A DNA stretch of 64,000 nucleotides, taken from the NCBI GenBank assembly GCA_963921795.1, contig OY997659.1, positions 55,107,872 through 55,171,871 on the forward strand. Direction: 5' to 3'. How positions within the stretch are numbered: the stretch's first letter is position 1; the number at the start of each line of letters is the position of its first letter. The position numbers and the translations under genes were made by a program. Shown here one piece after another: positions 32,839 to 43,507 of this stretch. The DNA is from Nannobrachium achirus (lineage: Eukaryota > Chordata > Actinopteri > Myctophiformes > Myctophidae). A model generated the notes under the pieces. The model made no database searches and was not told the origin of the DNA. It worked only from the letters and a program-made list of their open reading frames with translations.

Positions 32839-33508
32839 CATCTGGTGCCGATCCCGAACTAGTTCGGCTTTATTTCAATCCAATACAATCTTTTTTTTAT
32901 TAATTCACTTACCCCGAGCTGCTTGTAGAGTCGTGGGTGGTCCTGGCTCGCTAGCCGCTAGCCAGCTAGCCGTTCTACTCTGTCCGACGATATATTCCAT
33001 TAAAAATGGTTTAAAATACATTTTTGAGCTCCCCAATGTTCACCCGATGTTCGGCGCCGCTTCCGATGAGTACACGAGTGTGCCGATCCCGAAGTAGTTC
33101 GGCTTTATTTAATTAAATGAATAAAATGATAAGAGGCCTTCTGAAGCCTGGCTTGATTTTTGTAGCTACTAGCCGAAAGCTAACAACGTCCCGGCCGGCC
33201 GTAATTTGCGAACGCAATCGCCAATCTCCGCCAATGAAAGACCGCATCTTTAAAGGCTTATATCTCTTTTTTGTGTTTTAGGAAAGCGGCGCGAGGTTTA
33301 TTTACGGCGAAATCGCCCAAAAATGATCTTTTAGATGACAAAATGGGAATAGCCATTCTGTTAGCATCTTCATCCGGGACATTTCCATGCCGTGCATGAA
33401 CGTGAGCACGTCAGGTCCTGGAAGCTGAAGTCCTGGAAGCTAAAGCGCTCGCCTATGAGAGATGCGCTGGCATTCTTTGGCCCCTAGAGGGCGCTGGCGC
33501 TCAAAGAG
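32839..33508. mobile_element. TTAA-flanked MITE 2
   Basis: Begins CTCATCTGGTGCCGATCCC right after the shared TTAA and ends GGCGCTCAAAGAG before TTAA at about 33509-33512. Two copies of CGATCCCGAA.TAGTTCGGC lie inside (32850 and 33082). The ends resemble those of the MITE at 3994-4482 (both CTCAT or CTCTTT after TTAA). There is no transposase. Confidence 0.65.
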
Positions 33509-34377
33509 TTAAGCACCAACAAGGTGGAGTAGGCCTACTGGTATGGGCTGCTATTATTAAGGAGGAGCTAGTCAAACATTTTCGGGTTGAAGATGGACTG
33601 AAAATCAACTCCCAATCCTACTGCCAGTTTCTGGAAGATACTTTCTTTAAGCAGTGGTATAGGAAGAAGTCTGCAGCATTTAAGAAGACCATGATCTTTA
33701 TGCAGGACAATGCTCCAGCACATGCATCAACGTACTCTACTGCTTGGCTAGCTAGCAAAGGCCTGAAAGATGACCAATGACTGAGCTGGGCCTGGGCCCC
33801 TTCCTCACCTGACTTAAATCCTATTGAGAGTTTCTGTGCCCTTCTCAAACATGAGATTTGCAGTCAGGGAAGACAATACACCTCTTTGAACAGCATCTGA
33901 TCATGAACAGATCAAAACACTATTTGGAGACTGTTGCATCCATCTGAAAGGCATTTTACAATTTTTTGACTTTTCAGTGTCAGTTAAATCTCGTTTTTGT
34001 CCCATTTGACGTGAGGTTTTGAAGCTGCTTAATATCTATGCACACCTGATATAGGTTTTAATCACTTTAGGCCACACCCTCCCTCCCATCTGAGAATTAG
34101 TAAATTCAATAAGCATTCAAATTTATATAATTTGGTGTTGGAAAATGGGCAAAGAAATAATGAAAAGGTCAAAATACTCATTCGCCTAATAATTGTTCAC
34201 GCACTGTATAGTGTTTTATAACTGCGATGATATTTGAATGTTTTATTTTTTATTTTTTTTAACTGCAATTGTACTGTCCTACCTTTTTGTCAAATAAAAT
34301 ATTAAATCAATCAGAAACTAAAGTTGTCCTTTAAGGCAGTGATTTACAAAGTGAACAATATAAGGTATGAAGCCTAC

Positions 34378-34419
34378 CTGGCTGTGTGGAGCTGAAGCTG
34401 AAGGGGTCTGGTCGTCCAT
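34378..34419 (-). other. Possible small 5' coding exon (MDDQTPSASAPHSQ)
   Basis: Minus strand: an ATG at 34419 opens 14 codons, followed by donor GTAGGC. A CACACAG acceptor-like site lies about 50 bp upstream. It is related to 13468-13567, where Ala-Pro-Ser units precede GTAGTC. No downstream exon was found. Confidence 0.25.
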
Positions 34420-34949
<530 letters not shown>

Positions 34950-35234
34950 GCGGGTGGGCGGGCGGGGGGGTTGTCTGGCCCTGTTACAGATGTTGTCCAA
35001 AAATCATGCAGATCGGTACACAGTATCTCTATAGCCATTAAACAAAACGGGTATTTCTTACATTGATGCTCCTACATATTATCATGCAAGCACCAGTTAA
35101 AGTTACTTTCCATCCTCATATACTGTGTGCACAGTGCACATCCCATAACCCACACACTGCACATCATTTCGGAGCTCATATCTTTTAACGGGTAAGGGCT
35201 AGTCTATTTTAGTTTAACAATGTTAATAACATTA

Positions 35235-35582
35235 GCCAGAGAAGGAGGTAGTTATCACTTCTCCCATAGACAGGTGAGAACTCACCTTTCAGGAGGCCAG
35301 AGAAGGAGGTAGTTATCACTTCTCCCATAGACAGGTGAAAACTCACCTTTCAGGAGGCCAGAGAAGGAGGTAGTTATCACTTCTCCCATAGACAGGTGAA
35401 AACTCACCTTTCAGGAGGCCAGAGAAGGAGGTAGTTATCACTTCTCCCATAGACAGATGAAAACTCACCTTTCAGGAGGCCAGAGAAGGAGGTAGTTATC
35501 ACTTCTCCCATAGACAGGTGAGAACTCACCTTTCAGGAGGCCAGAGAAGGAGGTAGTTATCACTTCTCCCATAGACAGGCCA
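35235..35582. repeat. 61-bp minisatellite, about six units
   Basis: Units start GCCAGAGAAGGAGGTAGTTA at 35235, 35296, 35357, 35418, 35479 and 35540. Each contains the palindrome AGGTGAGAACTCACCT (or AGGTGAAAACTCACCT), which holds a donor-like sequence on both strands. Units differ by only one or two bases. Confidence 0.92.
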
Positions 35583-36184
35583 GAAGTGAGCACTCCCCAC
35601 CCCCTTGTTTCCCCTATCCTGTACATAGTGTTTTATAACTGTGATATTATTGAATGTTTTCTTTGCTTGCTATTTATCATGTCCATGAATTAAAGACAGA
35701 GGGTTTCCAACGTAAAAAAGACTGTAAAAGGTCTTATTTGGGATGTTCCTTTTAGGCAGGGTGTTTAACTGTACTTGTACTGTACTACATTTCAATTCTA
35801 TTGACTATACTTGTACTGTTCTCCATTTTTGTCTAATTTTCTCACCCGGTGTCAATTATATAATGTAGGTAATCATGGGTGCTATCTCTGCCAACCTGGG
35901 GAGACAACGGACTGACCTCATGCTTCCTTCTATGCATGAGGAGTCCAAGCCAGTAAACACTCACTCACAACCACAAACACAAACAATCACATTTTAATTC
36001 ATCATTTACCACCAGAGCTCCACAATAGGTAGAAAATGTGTATCACAGGTTCAGAATATACCGTAGACATATTTCACATGTTGCCCTGTCATGGACTATA
36101 TGGCAGGTATATGGGTCTCAAACACAAATATTAAAGGGCAAATGGTCCAAAAAAAGGCAATAGAGTTGCCAAGAAAAGATTTAT
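35583..36184. other. Dispersed repeats, no gene
   Basis: 35870-35965 (ATGGGTGCTATCTCTGCC and following) is repeated in the same orientation at 57205-57300. 35625-35660 resembles 34206-34245. Confidence 0.5.
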
Positions 36185-36575
36185 TTGGGATGTATCAATA
36201 AGAGGTGCATGGGCACTGTGGAGGATACACTTTTAAGAACCGGGTTACTTGACAGTTTTCAAAATAACAGTATTGTAAACACCTCTATGGTTAAAGAAAC
36301 ACTTAGGGTTAGGGTTAGGGTTATATACAATAGTATATATCAGAACAATTGGTCCCTGGATATATTGCACAACTTGCACAAGCCAAAATTGAGAACGTTT
36401 GTTATGATAAAAAGCAGTTATGCTTGTGAAAAGTATGTTGGAGGAAGAGAGGGTTTGTATTTATTGTGACATAAATGATATTGAGAATGAGTTCCACTTA
36501 TGTTCTACTGCCCTTTGTATCATGAGCTACGTCAAAGACTGTTTAATCAACACATTATCATACCGGGGACGTCAC
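36185..36575 (+). pseudogene. Degenerate retroelement ORF end
   Basis: Frames read KPKLRTFVMIKSSYACEKYV and, after a shift, ERVCIYCDINDIENEFH. The pattern (KLRTY...ERTC..C....EDE.HF) is common near the C-terminus of transposon-encoded proteins in fish and invertebrates. The frame is broken and a GGGTTAGGGTTAGGGTTA tract (36307-36325) interrupts it. The exact family is uncertain. Confidence 0.4.
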
Positions 36576-36977
36576 GGAGCTACTATTAGTCAGAAGCCGG
36601 TGCAGGCAGTGCGTGCCTTCTCTGGCCGCCAGCGACAGCAATAACTGCCTTCCAGGGTCCACTCATAGACATTCATTCATTCTAAAGACGGCAGACCGCT
36701 CCGTCTCCGACGTGATTACTTCCGCATGCTCGACATGATTGACAGCAGTAAATATCTGGTAAACGTTTGTTTAAAATATAATAGATCTATATAATAGATG
36801 CGCCTGTCCATAAATCAATTATGCTGGCACGCAAATGCCTAATTTATGAAAATGTCCAGCAATAAATAGTATTTCTAATTTCCTGGTTCCTCGCACTGAT
36901 TAGATCCCGCCTACTGCATCCGGATTCACACCACGTCCACATAACATAACGTTTCCGTATCCGCTCTGACCGAAAAT

Positions 36978-36991
36978 GTTGTTATAGCAAC
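36978..36991. promoter_or_regulatory. X-box-like palindrome (imperfect)
   Basis: GTTGTTATAGCAAC in a promoter-like stretch with ATTGG boxes and a GGGCGGG motif nearby (37210-37260). It is one base off the perfect inverted repeat at 60363. Confidence 0.35.
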
Positions 36992-37867
36992 CTTTACGTT
37001 TGTAAATGCTTTTTAAACAAAAAGCAGCTATATGTTGCAGTGGCTTTGGAACAAATAACAGTATTTATTTTTTCTCGAAACGATGTCATGTTTTTTTGTT
37101 ACATTTAGGACGTAAACAATCATTTTGATTCTGAAGGCTGTGTTGTTAACTATAGAAGCACACTTCCTCTTAGACGGGGTCTGAGACGGACGTTTGGTAG
37201 GCCAATCAGAGGCAGGTAAGGGCGGGTCTTTCCCGAAAGTTTTCGTTGTGATTGGCTAATAGTCACTTGGCAGCAAGTTTTTCACACTACAGAAGGCTAA
37301 GCGTTAGGTTGTGGTCATTGTTGATGTTGTTCACTTCACAGACGCGAGGAATTACCATGAATTACCTACTTCTCATAACTCTATGTGAATGACTGAGGTA
37401 TGTAGCCTTTCTATCTATGAGTGTCTGCATGTATTAAAGTAAACACGTTTAGTTGTGAAATCTTCACCACAATAGAACAAGGTCAATGGCGTTATTGTTA
37501 ACATGTTATGATTGCTACAATTTCATACTGGCACAAGGTCAACTAAAAGGAGTTCCTAGTAAGCGTTTTGGCTTATTTGCACAGGAACCACTTTATGTAT
37601 CTCATATAACATTGAAAGACAGGCAGATAGAAGTGGTGCAGTGGTGATTCAATGTTTGGGGGGTCGCGAATGTCGCTATACAGGTCTATTGATATGCAAA
37701 TAGTTAGTTTCTTTGTTAAACAGTTGTCGAGGTGTGAACTGGGGGGGGGGGGAGGGTGCGAGACCTTTAGTAGAACACAGTACTTTGCATAGGGCATTAT
37801 TAAAGGGGCTATCATAATTATCTACCCTGTGCTGTTTTCCTCCAGGGCTTTTTAAACAAAGAGATTC

Positions 37868-37975
37868 TGAATATCAATTCAATTCAAAGGAGCTTTATTG
37901 GCATGAGAAAACATACGTTTACACTGCCAAAGCAAGTCAAATAAAAACAGTTGAAAATGGGGAACATCAGACAGT
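37868..37975 (-). repeat. Retroelement 3' tail repeat
   Basis: On the minus strand it reads TTTTCAACTGTTTTTATTTG, GCTTTGGCAGTGTAAACGTA, then AATAAAGCTCC and a GAATTGAATTG tail. The same tail is at 55433-55535 and 61185-61283 (both plus), so it is a retroposed 3' end. Confidence 0.65.
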
Positions 37976-38271
37976 GCTTATATGGTTTAGTTATAGAACT
38001 GTAATGGTCCATTGGTGGCCACTGGAACATTTGCTCATGACAATATTTCATTGATGTATTCTCATCAATTAAGAAAAAATGGATAGAAACCTGAAAGCTA
38101 CATCACTTTGCATTCTATTATGCCAAGTACTGTGTTCTGTCTGTCTTTCAATGTTATGTGAGCTACATAAAGTGGTTTCTGTGTAATTAAACCAAAAAGC
38201 GTACTAAGGTCTCCTTTTAGTTGACCTTGTACCAATGATTTGTAGTGTCATGAAACTATTTTCCCCTTGTA

Positions 38272-38565
38272 CCCATATATGGAGATCCATGTACTGTATA
38301 TGGAGATATGCTGTGAGAGCCCAAACATGCTTACTCAGTTATTCGTCCTTATGACATCTGACCATGCATGTATGGTCTTATGACCATACATGGAGATCCC
38401 TGTCTGTAGAACCAGCCACACAGATATGGGCTGTCTTGGACAGCTGTCTTGGCCATATATGGATTCTGTTAGTGTGGTATGTGGCCTCCATATATGGGCA
38501 TTCCCATATGAAGTCCTGTTAGATATGGGCTTAATATTGATGACATCAGGGAACTCCATATATGG
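38272..38565. repeat. Cluster of CCATATATGG sites in a dispersed repeat
   Basis: Perfect CCATATATGG occurs near 38273, 38454, 38488 and 38552, with related CATATGG forms between. This equals the CArG consensus bound by SRF, but the sites belong to a repeat found also at 4800, 12630, 53570-53700, 54230-54520 and 63330, so function is unproven. Confidence 0.6.
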
Positions 38566-38854
38566 GTATAAAGGGATTCTGTTAGTGTGACATCACAGTG
38601 AAGCCAGAGCGTGATGTCAGAGCGGCAAACCCATAATGTTAAGAGTGGTTCCCCTGACAGTGACATCAGAGCATGATGTCAGAGAGCGACAAACCCATAG
38701 AACCACAGTGTCAGTCAGGCGTGACAGAGATACATACATACGAACAAGCTGTGACCGTTCACATACTAATACTAAAAGTCTGTAGGCTAATAGTCCTCTC
38801 AGGGTAATAATAACCAGGCAGACACTAGCCTTACAGTGAATAGGATAGTATAGT

Positions 38855-39274
38855 CAGGCATTGACACTAAGGCTTGCCCACCTGCCCCCGGCAGGTAAAT
38901 GAAACTTTGGGGCAGGTGAAGTTTGCATTCAGGTTGCCCGACTGGGCAATTTCTCATTTGAGAGGGGACACGACCGTCTATAAACAACACAAGATATCTG
39001 TCTAAACACCTGAACGTGGCCATAAAAAAAGATATAAAATGACAAAGTATGAAACCATAGCAATCATAACTACCTAGGTATTTGGATTTGGAGGTATTGA
39101 GGTATGATTACAAATTGTTATTGAGTTAAATTGAGTAGTAATTAAAATCTTACCTATCATTTTATAATGGATGATTTACTTTTTGGGCAAGTGTACATGA
39201 CCTTTGGGCAAGTAGAACATGACCTGTACTTGCCCGACGGGCAAGTGCCTCTTAGACCTTAGTGTCAACCCCTG
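38855..39274. mobile_element. hAT-like MITE, about 420 bp
   Basis: Starts CAGGCATTGACACTAAGG and ends CCTTAGTGTCAACCCCTG, an inverted repeat of about 18 bp. ATAGT occurs on both sides, but a full 8-bp duplication is not clear. Both ends carry GGGCAAGT/ACTTGCCC blocks. Absent from arm B. Confidence 0.65.
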
Positions 39275-39875
39275 ATAGTTATGTAGCTATAGTTATTATT
39301 ATAAATGTTTAGATTACGGCAGAAGCTAGTGATTAAGGCTGCAGTTCTAATTGCAATTGGGAGTCCATTCTACAGTTTGGGAGATGGAGAAAAGACTGGG
39401 ACAAGGGGATCGTTGTCCAGGGTGTTTTAGCAAAGGTTCTGTCAGCTTCCCTGTGTTAGCTCATCTTAGCTTTCTTATTGCTTTGAGCTTTAAATGGAAG
39501 CCTGCATAAACAAGAGTTTCACCTCACTGTTACCTGTAATTGTGTTGTGACAATAAAGTTGATTGATTGATTGATTGATTGACTGATTATCTGAGTAAGT
39601 GGGAGGGGTTGTAAGGTTGGATCACGCTTTGAAGGTATGGGGTGCCATAACTTTGGTTGCTTGGTAGGCCCGCATCAGTGTTTTGTACTCAGTGTGGGCA
39701 GCAGCTGCGAGCAAGTGGAGGGAGGGGTAGACCTGAACATTTTGGCTGGTTGAAGATCAATCATGCTGCGACATTCTAGATAATTTGCAGAGGCTTAAGT
39801 GCACATGCCGGAAGGCCAGTGAGGAGAGAGTAAATGTTGATGTGTGTTTTCTTTTCTTCTTTTTTTTGGTTGCAG

Positions 39876-40119
39876 GTGGTTGCAGTGAGACACCTGTTCC
39901 TCCCAACGATGTTCCTGACACCACCCTCGGAGGTCTTCTTCACTCCAGATGCAGTCACGAGAGCTCTATCTGTGTGGAGCAGAGAATATCACCTTTATGG
40001 ATGATGATGATGATGATGACAGTGACTTTGAATGTCTGATGACGACAGATTCTCACCCTCCCTGCGTCAGACCCTTGACGATGTCAAGTAGCCTTCCGCG
40101 TTCATTCCAGACGCCATAA
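39876..40119 (+). other. Exon-like segment after a strong acceptor
   Basis: A TTTTCTTCTTTTTTTTGGTTGCAG-type tract (39848-39875) precedes an open segment. One frame (from about 39920) reads CGAENITFMDDDDDDDSDFE and ends at TAA, 40117-40119. Arm B repeats only the first ~70 bp (to 39948), so the duplication boundary cuts this segment. No known protein recognised. Confidence 0.3.
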
Positions 40120-40510
40120 GGCATGCTCAGCTCGTCCATTGCAGACGCTATAAGACAGTGGGCCGACCCCGCCCACCTCTTTCAGACGGGCATGCGGCAG
40201 ATCTCTGAGACTGTTGCCATAGCAACATTGGCTAAGGTGGAGACAGCCAATCACAAACTTCGGCTGCCTTAACTCAGTTGCTTTTTTGATACACTCAGAC
40301 TGACGACCTGCTGTGGACTATATGGGAAGATATAGGTAGATAACCAGTAGACCAGTGGAGGGCAGTAATACACCTGGCGGCGTCCACACTGCCGGAAGTC
40401 AAGAAGAAGAAGAAGAAGAAGACGACCTGCTGTTTCCTGAATGGATTGTTGTTGAAGTGAGCAAGAAGCGTAGCACTGTCATGGATTTATGAATGCCATT
40501 CAGGTAAGAT
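40120..40510 (+). promoter_or_regulatory. Promoter-like stretch with X-box, CCAAT boxes and a first-exon donor
   Basis: A perfect X-box GTTGCCATAGCAAC at 40213-40226 is followed directly by ATTGG (40227-40231) and CCAAT (40247-40251). Further on are a (GAA)n tract at about 40396-40420, a short ATG frame, and CATTCAG/GTAAGA near 40503, a consensus donor. RFX factors bind X-boxes and NF-Y binds CCAAT. No gene body could be linked to it. Confidence 0.45.
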
Positions 40511-40689
40511 ACAACAATAAAGCCATCATATAGAATGACTCAATGGGGGTTTATTGTTAGCATGTTAGGCCTGTAATCTGTATCTATCCTGCAACAACAT
40601 ATTAAGATAATTTAAAGCTAAGCTAAATACAACAACACCTCCCCCAGCCAGGGACCCCTTAGCTGAGAGACATGAATTGTTGTAATTCC

Positions 40690-41040
40690 CCCAATAATTC
40701 CCCCCAATTCCCCCAGTAGTAACCCTGGAGGGGGTCCCCAGAGTTACTACTGGGGGTCCTCCAAATCTTTGAGTGATAGAAACTTTTTTTACTCCTTTTT
40801 TATATTAACCACTTGAACCCTAGCCTCCATATTCTGAGAATTCTAGCCCAAAATAGCAGATCTACAAGCTCACAACGCCTAAATCGGCTGTTTTTGGCAA
40901 AGAGCCTTGGTGTAGAGGGGGAAAAGAGCAGACCAAGTACAGAGTCAAAGGTGAAGTTTATTAAGTATTGACAGTTCAAGTGGTTAAATATCTGAAAACA
41001 CAAATTTACATGACAATACACTGATTTTGCTGTCAAACAC
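40690..41040. repeat. Dispersed repeat, first of two neighbouring copies
   Basis: Shares GGGGTCCTCCAAATCTTT, one hairpin arm, TTGGTGTAGAGGGGAAAA and TTAAGTATTGACAGTTCAAG with 41905-42235. Its hairpin (40851-40897) has lost most of the right arm, while the other copy has it complete. Confidence 0.7.
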
Positions 41041-41048
41041 CCTGTGCT

Positions 41049-41345
41049 GACCCCTTAGCTGAGAGAGAGATGAAGCAGGGACCCCTTAGCGGAGCGACAT
41101 GAAGCAGGGACCCCTTAGCTGAGAGAGAGATGAAGCCGGGACCCCTTAGCGGAGCGACACGAAGCAGGGACCCCTTAGCTGAGAGAGAGATGAAGCAGGG
41201 ATCCCTTAGCGGAGCGACATGAAGCAGGGACCCCTTAGCTGAGAGAGAGAGATGAAACAGGGACCCCTTAGCAGTCCCTGCTTCATCTCTCTCAGCCACG
41301 CTGTCCCTGCTTGGGGTCCCTTAGCTGAGGGAGAGAGATGAAGCA
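41049..41345. repeat. 31-bp minisatellite, short array
   Basis: About nine units of GAAGCAGGGACCCCTTAGCT plus GAGAGAGAGAT or GGAGCGACAT. Same repeat as the long array at 61335-62636. Confidence 0.88.
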
Positions 41346-41365
41346 TCAGATAAGGGGGTCCCTGC

Positions 41366-41681
41366 TAGAGTTCTCAACGGGCCTGAAAATTAAGGCCCGG
41401 CCCTAACTGGGCCCTAACTGGGCTGGCCCAAGGCCCTACCCTACTAGTTAGCATACATTTTAGGCCCTACCCGGCCCGAAAACGTCGGGTTGGGTATGGT
41501 CAGGTCTATAACAGAGTAATAGTAATAAAATAAAATAAAAAATATATTTTATTTTTTCATTGAGCCCGAGGCCCTACCTGGCCCTACTAATTAGCATACA
41601 TTTTAGGCCCTACCCTAACCCTACCCTAAATGTCGGTCGGGTTCGGGTATGGTCGGGTTCGGGCAGAATTTGAGAACTCTA
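41366..41681. mobile_element. hAT-like MITE, 316 bp, in the minisatellite
   Basis: Starts TAGAGTTCTCAACGGG and ends GAATTTGAGAACTCTA. Flanks are GTCCCTGC (41358-41365) and ATCCCTGC (41682-41689), an 8-bp duplication with one change. The interior has two GGCCCTACC/TTAGCATACATTTTAGG blocks. Confidence 0.78.
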
Positions 41682-41904
41682 ATCCCTGCTGCCTTCAAGC
41701 AGGGCACTAGGAACGTGGGCACCTAGACGAGTGGGCACCTAAATTGTGATTTTCCACATTGCATATTAGCATGCTGCTTTGTTGCTGGTACTGTAAGTCA
41801 GTGGTTCTCAACCTGGGGGTCGGAACCCCCAGGGGGATCCCCAAATTATTTTGTGGAGTCCCCAGTAAACAAACCAACATAAACGTTAGGTGTATAGAGC
41901 AGGG

Positions 41905-42235
41905 GTCTTCAACAGGAGGTCCTCAGAGTTACTACAGGGGGTCCTCCAAATCTTTCTTCTTTTTTTATATCAACTTGTATCGTAGCGTCCTTATTCTAAG
42001 AACTTTAGCCACAAATAGCTGATCTACAAGCTCACAACGCCTCATGCTGCGAGGCGTTGTGAGCTTGTAGATCGGCTATTTTCGGCAAAGATCTTTGGTG
42101 TAGAGGGGAAAAGGAGCAGACTAAGTACAGAGTGAAAGGTCAAGTTTATTAAGTATTGACGGTTCAAGTGGTTAAATATCTGAAAACACAAATTGACAAA
42201 AATACACTGACGATTGTGCTGTCAAACAATGAAGC
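41905..42235. repeat. Dispersed repeat, second copy, with complete hairpin
   Basis: See 40690-41040. The hairpin occupies 42013-42081: GATCTACAAGCTCACAACGC, a short loop, and the full complement. Confidence 0.75.
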
Positions 42236-42448
42236 TATATGGAATCTATGATAAGGTAGTGGGGGTCCCTGCTTCATCTCTCTCTTAACTAAGGGGTCCT
42301 TGGCCTGAAAACATTGAAGACCCTGGTATAGAGGGTATATCTGCACATTTCTAATGTTTAGGCAGAAAGTGTGAAAATAGTTGATACATGCTCATGTTGA
42401 TCGACATGTTACTAATACAGCCTTTATCTTTTGTTCTGCATTCAAGTG
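42236..42448. other. Short non-coding stretch
   Basis: Contains an inverted GGGTCCCTGCTTCATCTC fragment of the 31-bp minisatellite unit. Nothing else. Confidence 0.4.
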
Positions 42449-42637
42449 TCACCAACCAGAAGTGGCAGCCGAAGTATCGTCAAAGATCTCACTAATCCGA
42501 CGTCTCGCCTGTGCTAGCTGGGATGCATCTGCCACTGTGCTCTGAATCTCCATGCAAGCTCTGGTCTTCTCCACCATATCTAAATAGACCCCAGTCCTGC
42601 CACCCGTACGGCGAGGCGGCACAAGATCTACTGCTCT
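42449..42637 (-). other. Small unrecognised ORF, maybe a C-terminal exon
   Basis: 62 open codons on the minus strand ending in TGA at 42449-42451. It includes VPPRRTGGRTGVYLDMVEK, then SQLAQARRRISEIFDD and SAATSGW at the end. The composition looks protein-like (a probable amphipathic helix). An acceptor-like GAAGAGCAG lies at the upstream edge near 42630. It could be a terminal exon or remnant of a transposon-associated protein; no family recognised. Confidence 0.3.
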
Positions 42638-43407
42638 TCAGCAGAAGGCACTACAGAAGGTGACTGCAGTGGAGGTGAGCTTCCCTCCCTCCAGGGAATA
42701 TACAAGAGGCCATGGCAATGGCTGAACGGATCACAGTCGCTGAGAGGCAAGCAGTAACAGCCGCTCTAACAGACTCTGGAGTTCTTCTTGGCTGCCATCA
42801 GACAAATGAACAAACATTGAACCCTATCCACCTGTTTCCGCAAGACTTTACTGTAGCATTATCTGCGGGACACTTCCGTTTAACAGCAGACATACAAGCT
42901 CACGTCACGTCGCAGATGCAACCGTTGTGAGCTTGATCACACTCGGCTGCGACGCCGGAAATGCCGCTCGCCTTCTGCGCAATGCACGATGGGACGTTGG
43001 AAAGTTGTGGATATGGCCAGGCCCAGACTGTGTGGGAATTTGTCTTTGGCTTATGTTTGGCATTTTGCACAAATTTGCATTTTGCAAAATGTTCCAGTTT
43101 GAACTTGAGCTTTGCACTGTTCAGGTAGTTAAGATCTTAATATAGACCAGTGATTCTCAAATTTTGAAATTCCCCACGGGTCCATTTGGTTCCATTTGTA
43201 CGCTGTCAAAGTTACAGACTCGTCACGGTCAATTTAGACCCCCATAGGCTAGAGAACCTAGGCTAGAGCAGGAGTTCCCAAACCTTTTTGTCTCCGGGCA
43301 CCCTATAAATATATTTTTTAATCCAAGGCACCCCTACATTATAAGGTGGAAACCTTGTATGTCCAAAACTGTTCCTTTTGTATTTATCATCTATAAAATG
43401 TCCTAAA
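42638..43407. other. Mixed repeat stretch with a degenerate hairpin copy
   Basis: The degenerate hairpin is at 42887-42948. GTGGGAATTTGTCTTTGGC and CATTTTGCACAAATTTGC blocks follow. No gene. Confidence 0.4.
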
Positions 43408-43507
43408 CTAGTGAAAACAGCAGATCTACAATCACACAAGCACTTAAGATCTACAAGCACACAATGCGAGGCGTTGTGTGCTTGTAGATCGGCTGTTTTC
43501 ACTAGTT
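43408..43507. repeat. Hairpin-motif copy, long variant
   Basis: Outer arms ACTAGTGAAAACAGC and GCTGTTTTCACTAGT are perfect complements. The left arm contains a partial duplication of the inner motif. The inner variant reads GATCTACAAGCACACAA. Confidence 0.85.

Larger units (their letters stand above)
32046..34208 (+). pseudogene. Tc1/mariner-type transposase pseudogene, split by two MITEs
   Basis: The first part (32046-32363) contains helix-rich DNA-binding sequence (RKNHIPELQTTWSLQK-like in a broken frame) and ends inside the catalytic region. The second part (33508-33900) reads VKHFRVEDGLKINSQSYC and MIFMQDNAPAHAS, with the second catalytic Asp at 33705, then SPDLNPIESF with the third acidic residue at 33826. 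A stop and a frameshift lie between those two blocks. The right end near 34170-34208 has the CCTAATAATTGTTCAC end typical of this fish family; the left end is lost. If the MITEs and their extra TTAA are removed, the coding text continues across the junction. It is not functional. Confidence 0.8.
36550..39948. repeat. Arm A of a large inverted duplication
   Basis: Blocks of this arm recur reversed in arm B (53707-56985). 36555-36690 matches 56820-56985; 37190-37390 matches 56005-56180; 37390-38275 matches 55125-56000; 38280-38620 matches 54160-54526; 39505-39948 matches 53707-54150. Arm A alone has about 880 bp at 38628-39505, including a MITE. The match ends at CACTCCAG (39948). 36690-37180 and its counterpart differ strongly. 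Confidence 0.85.
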
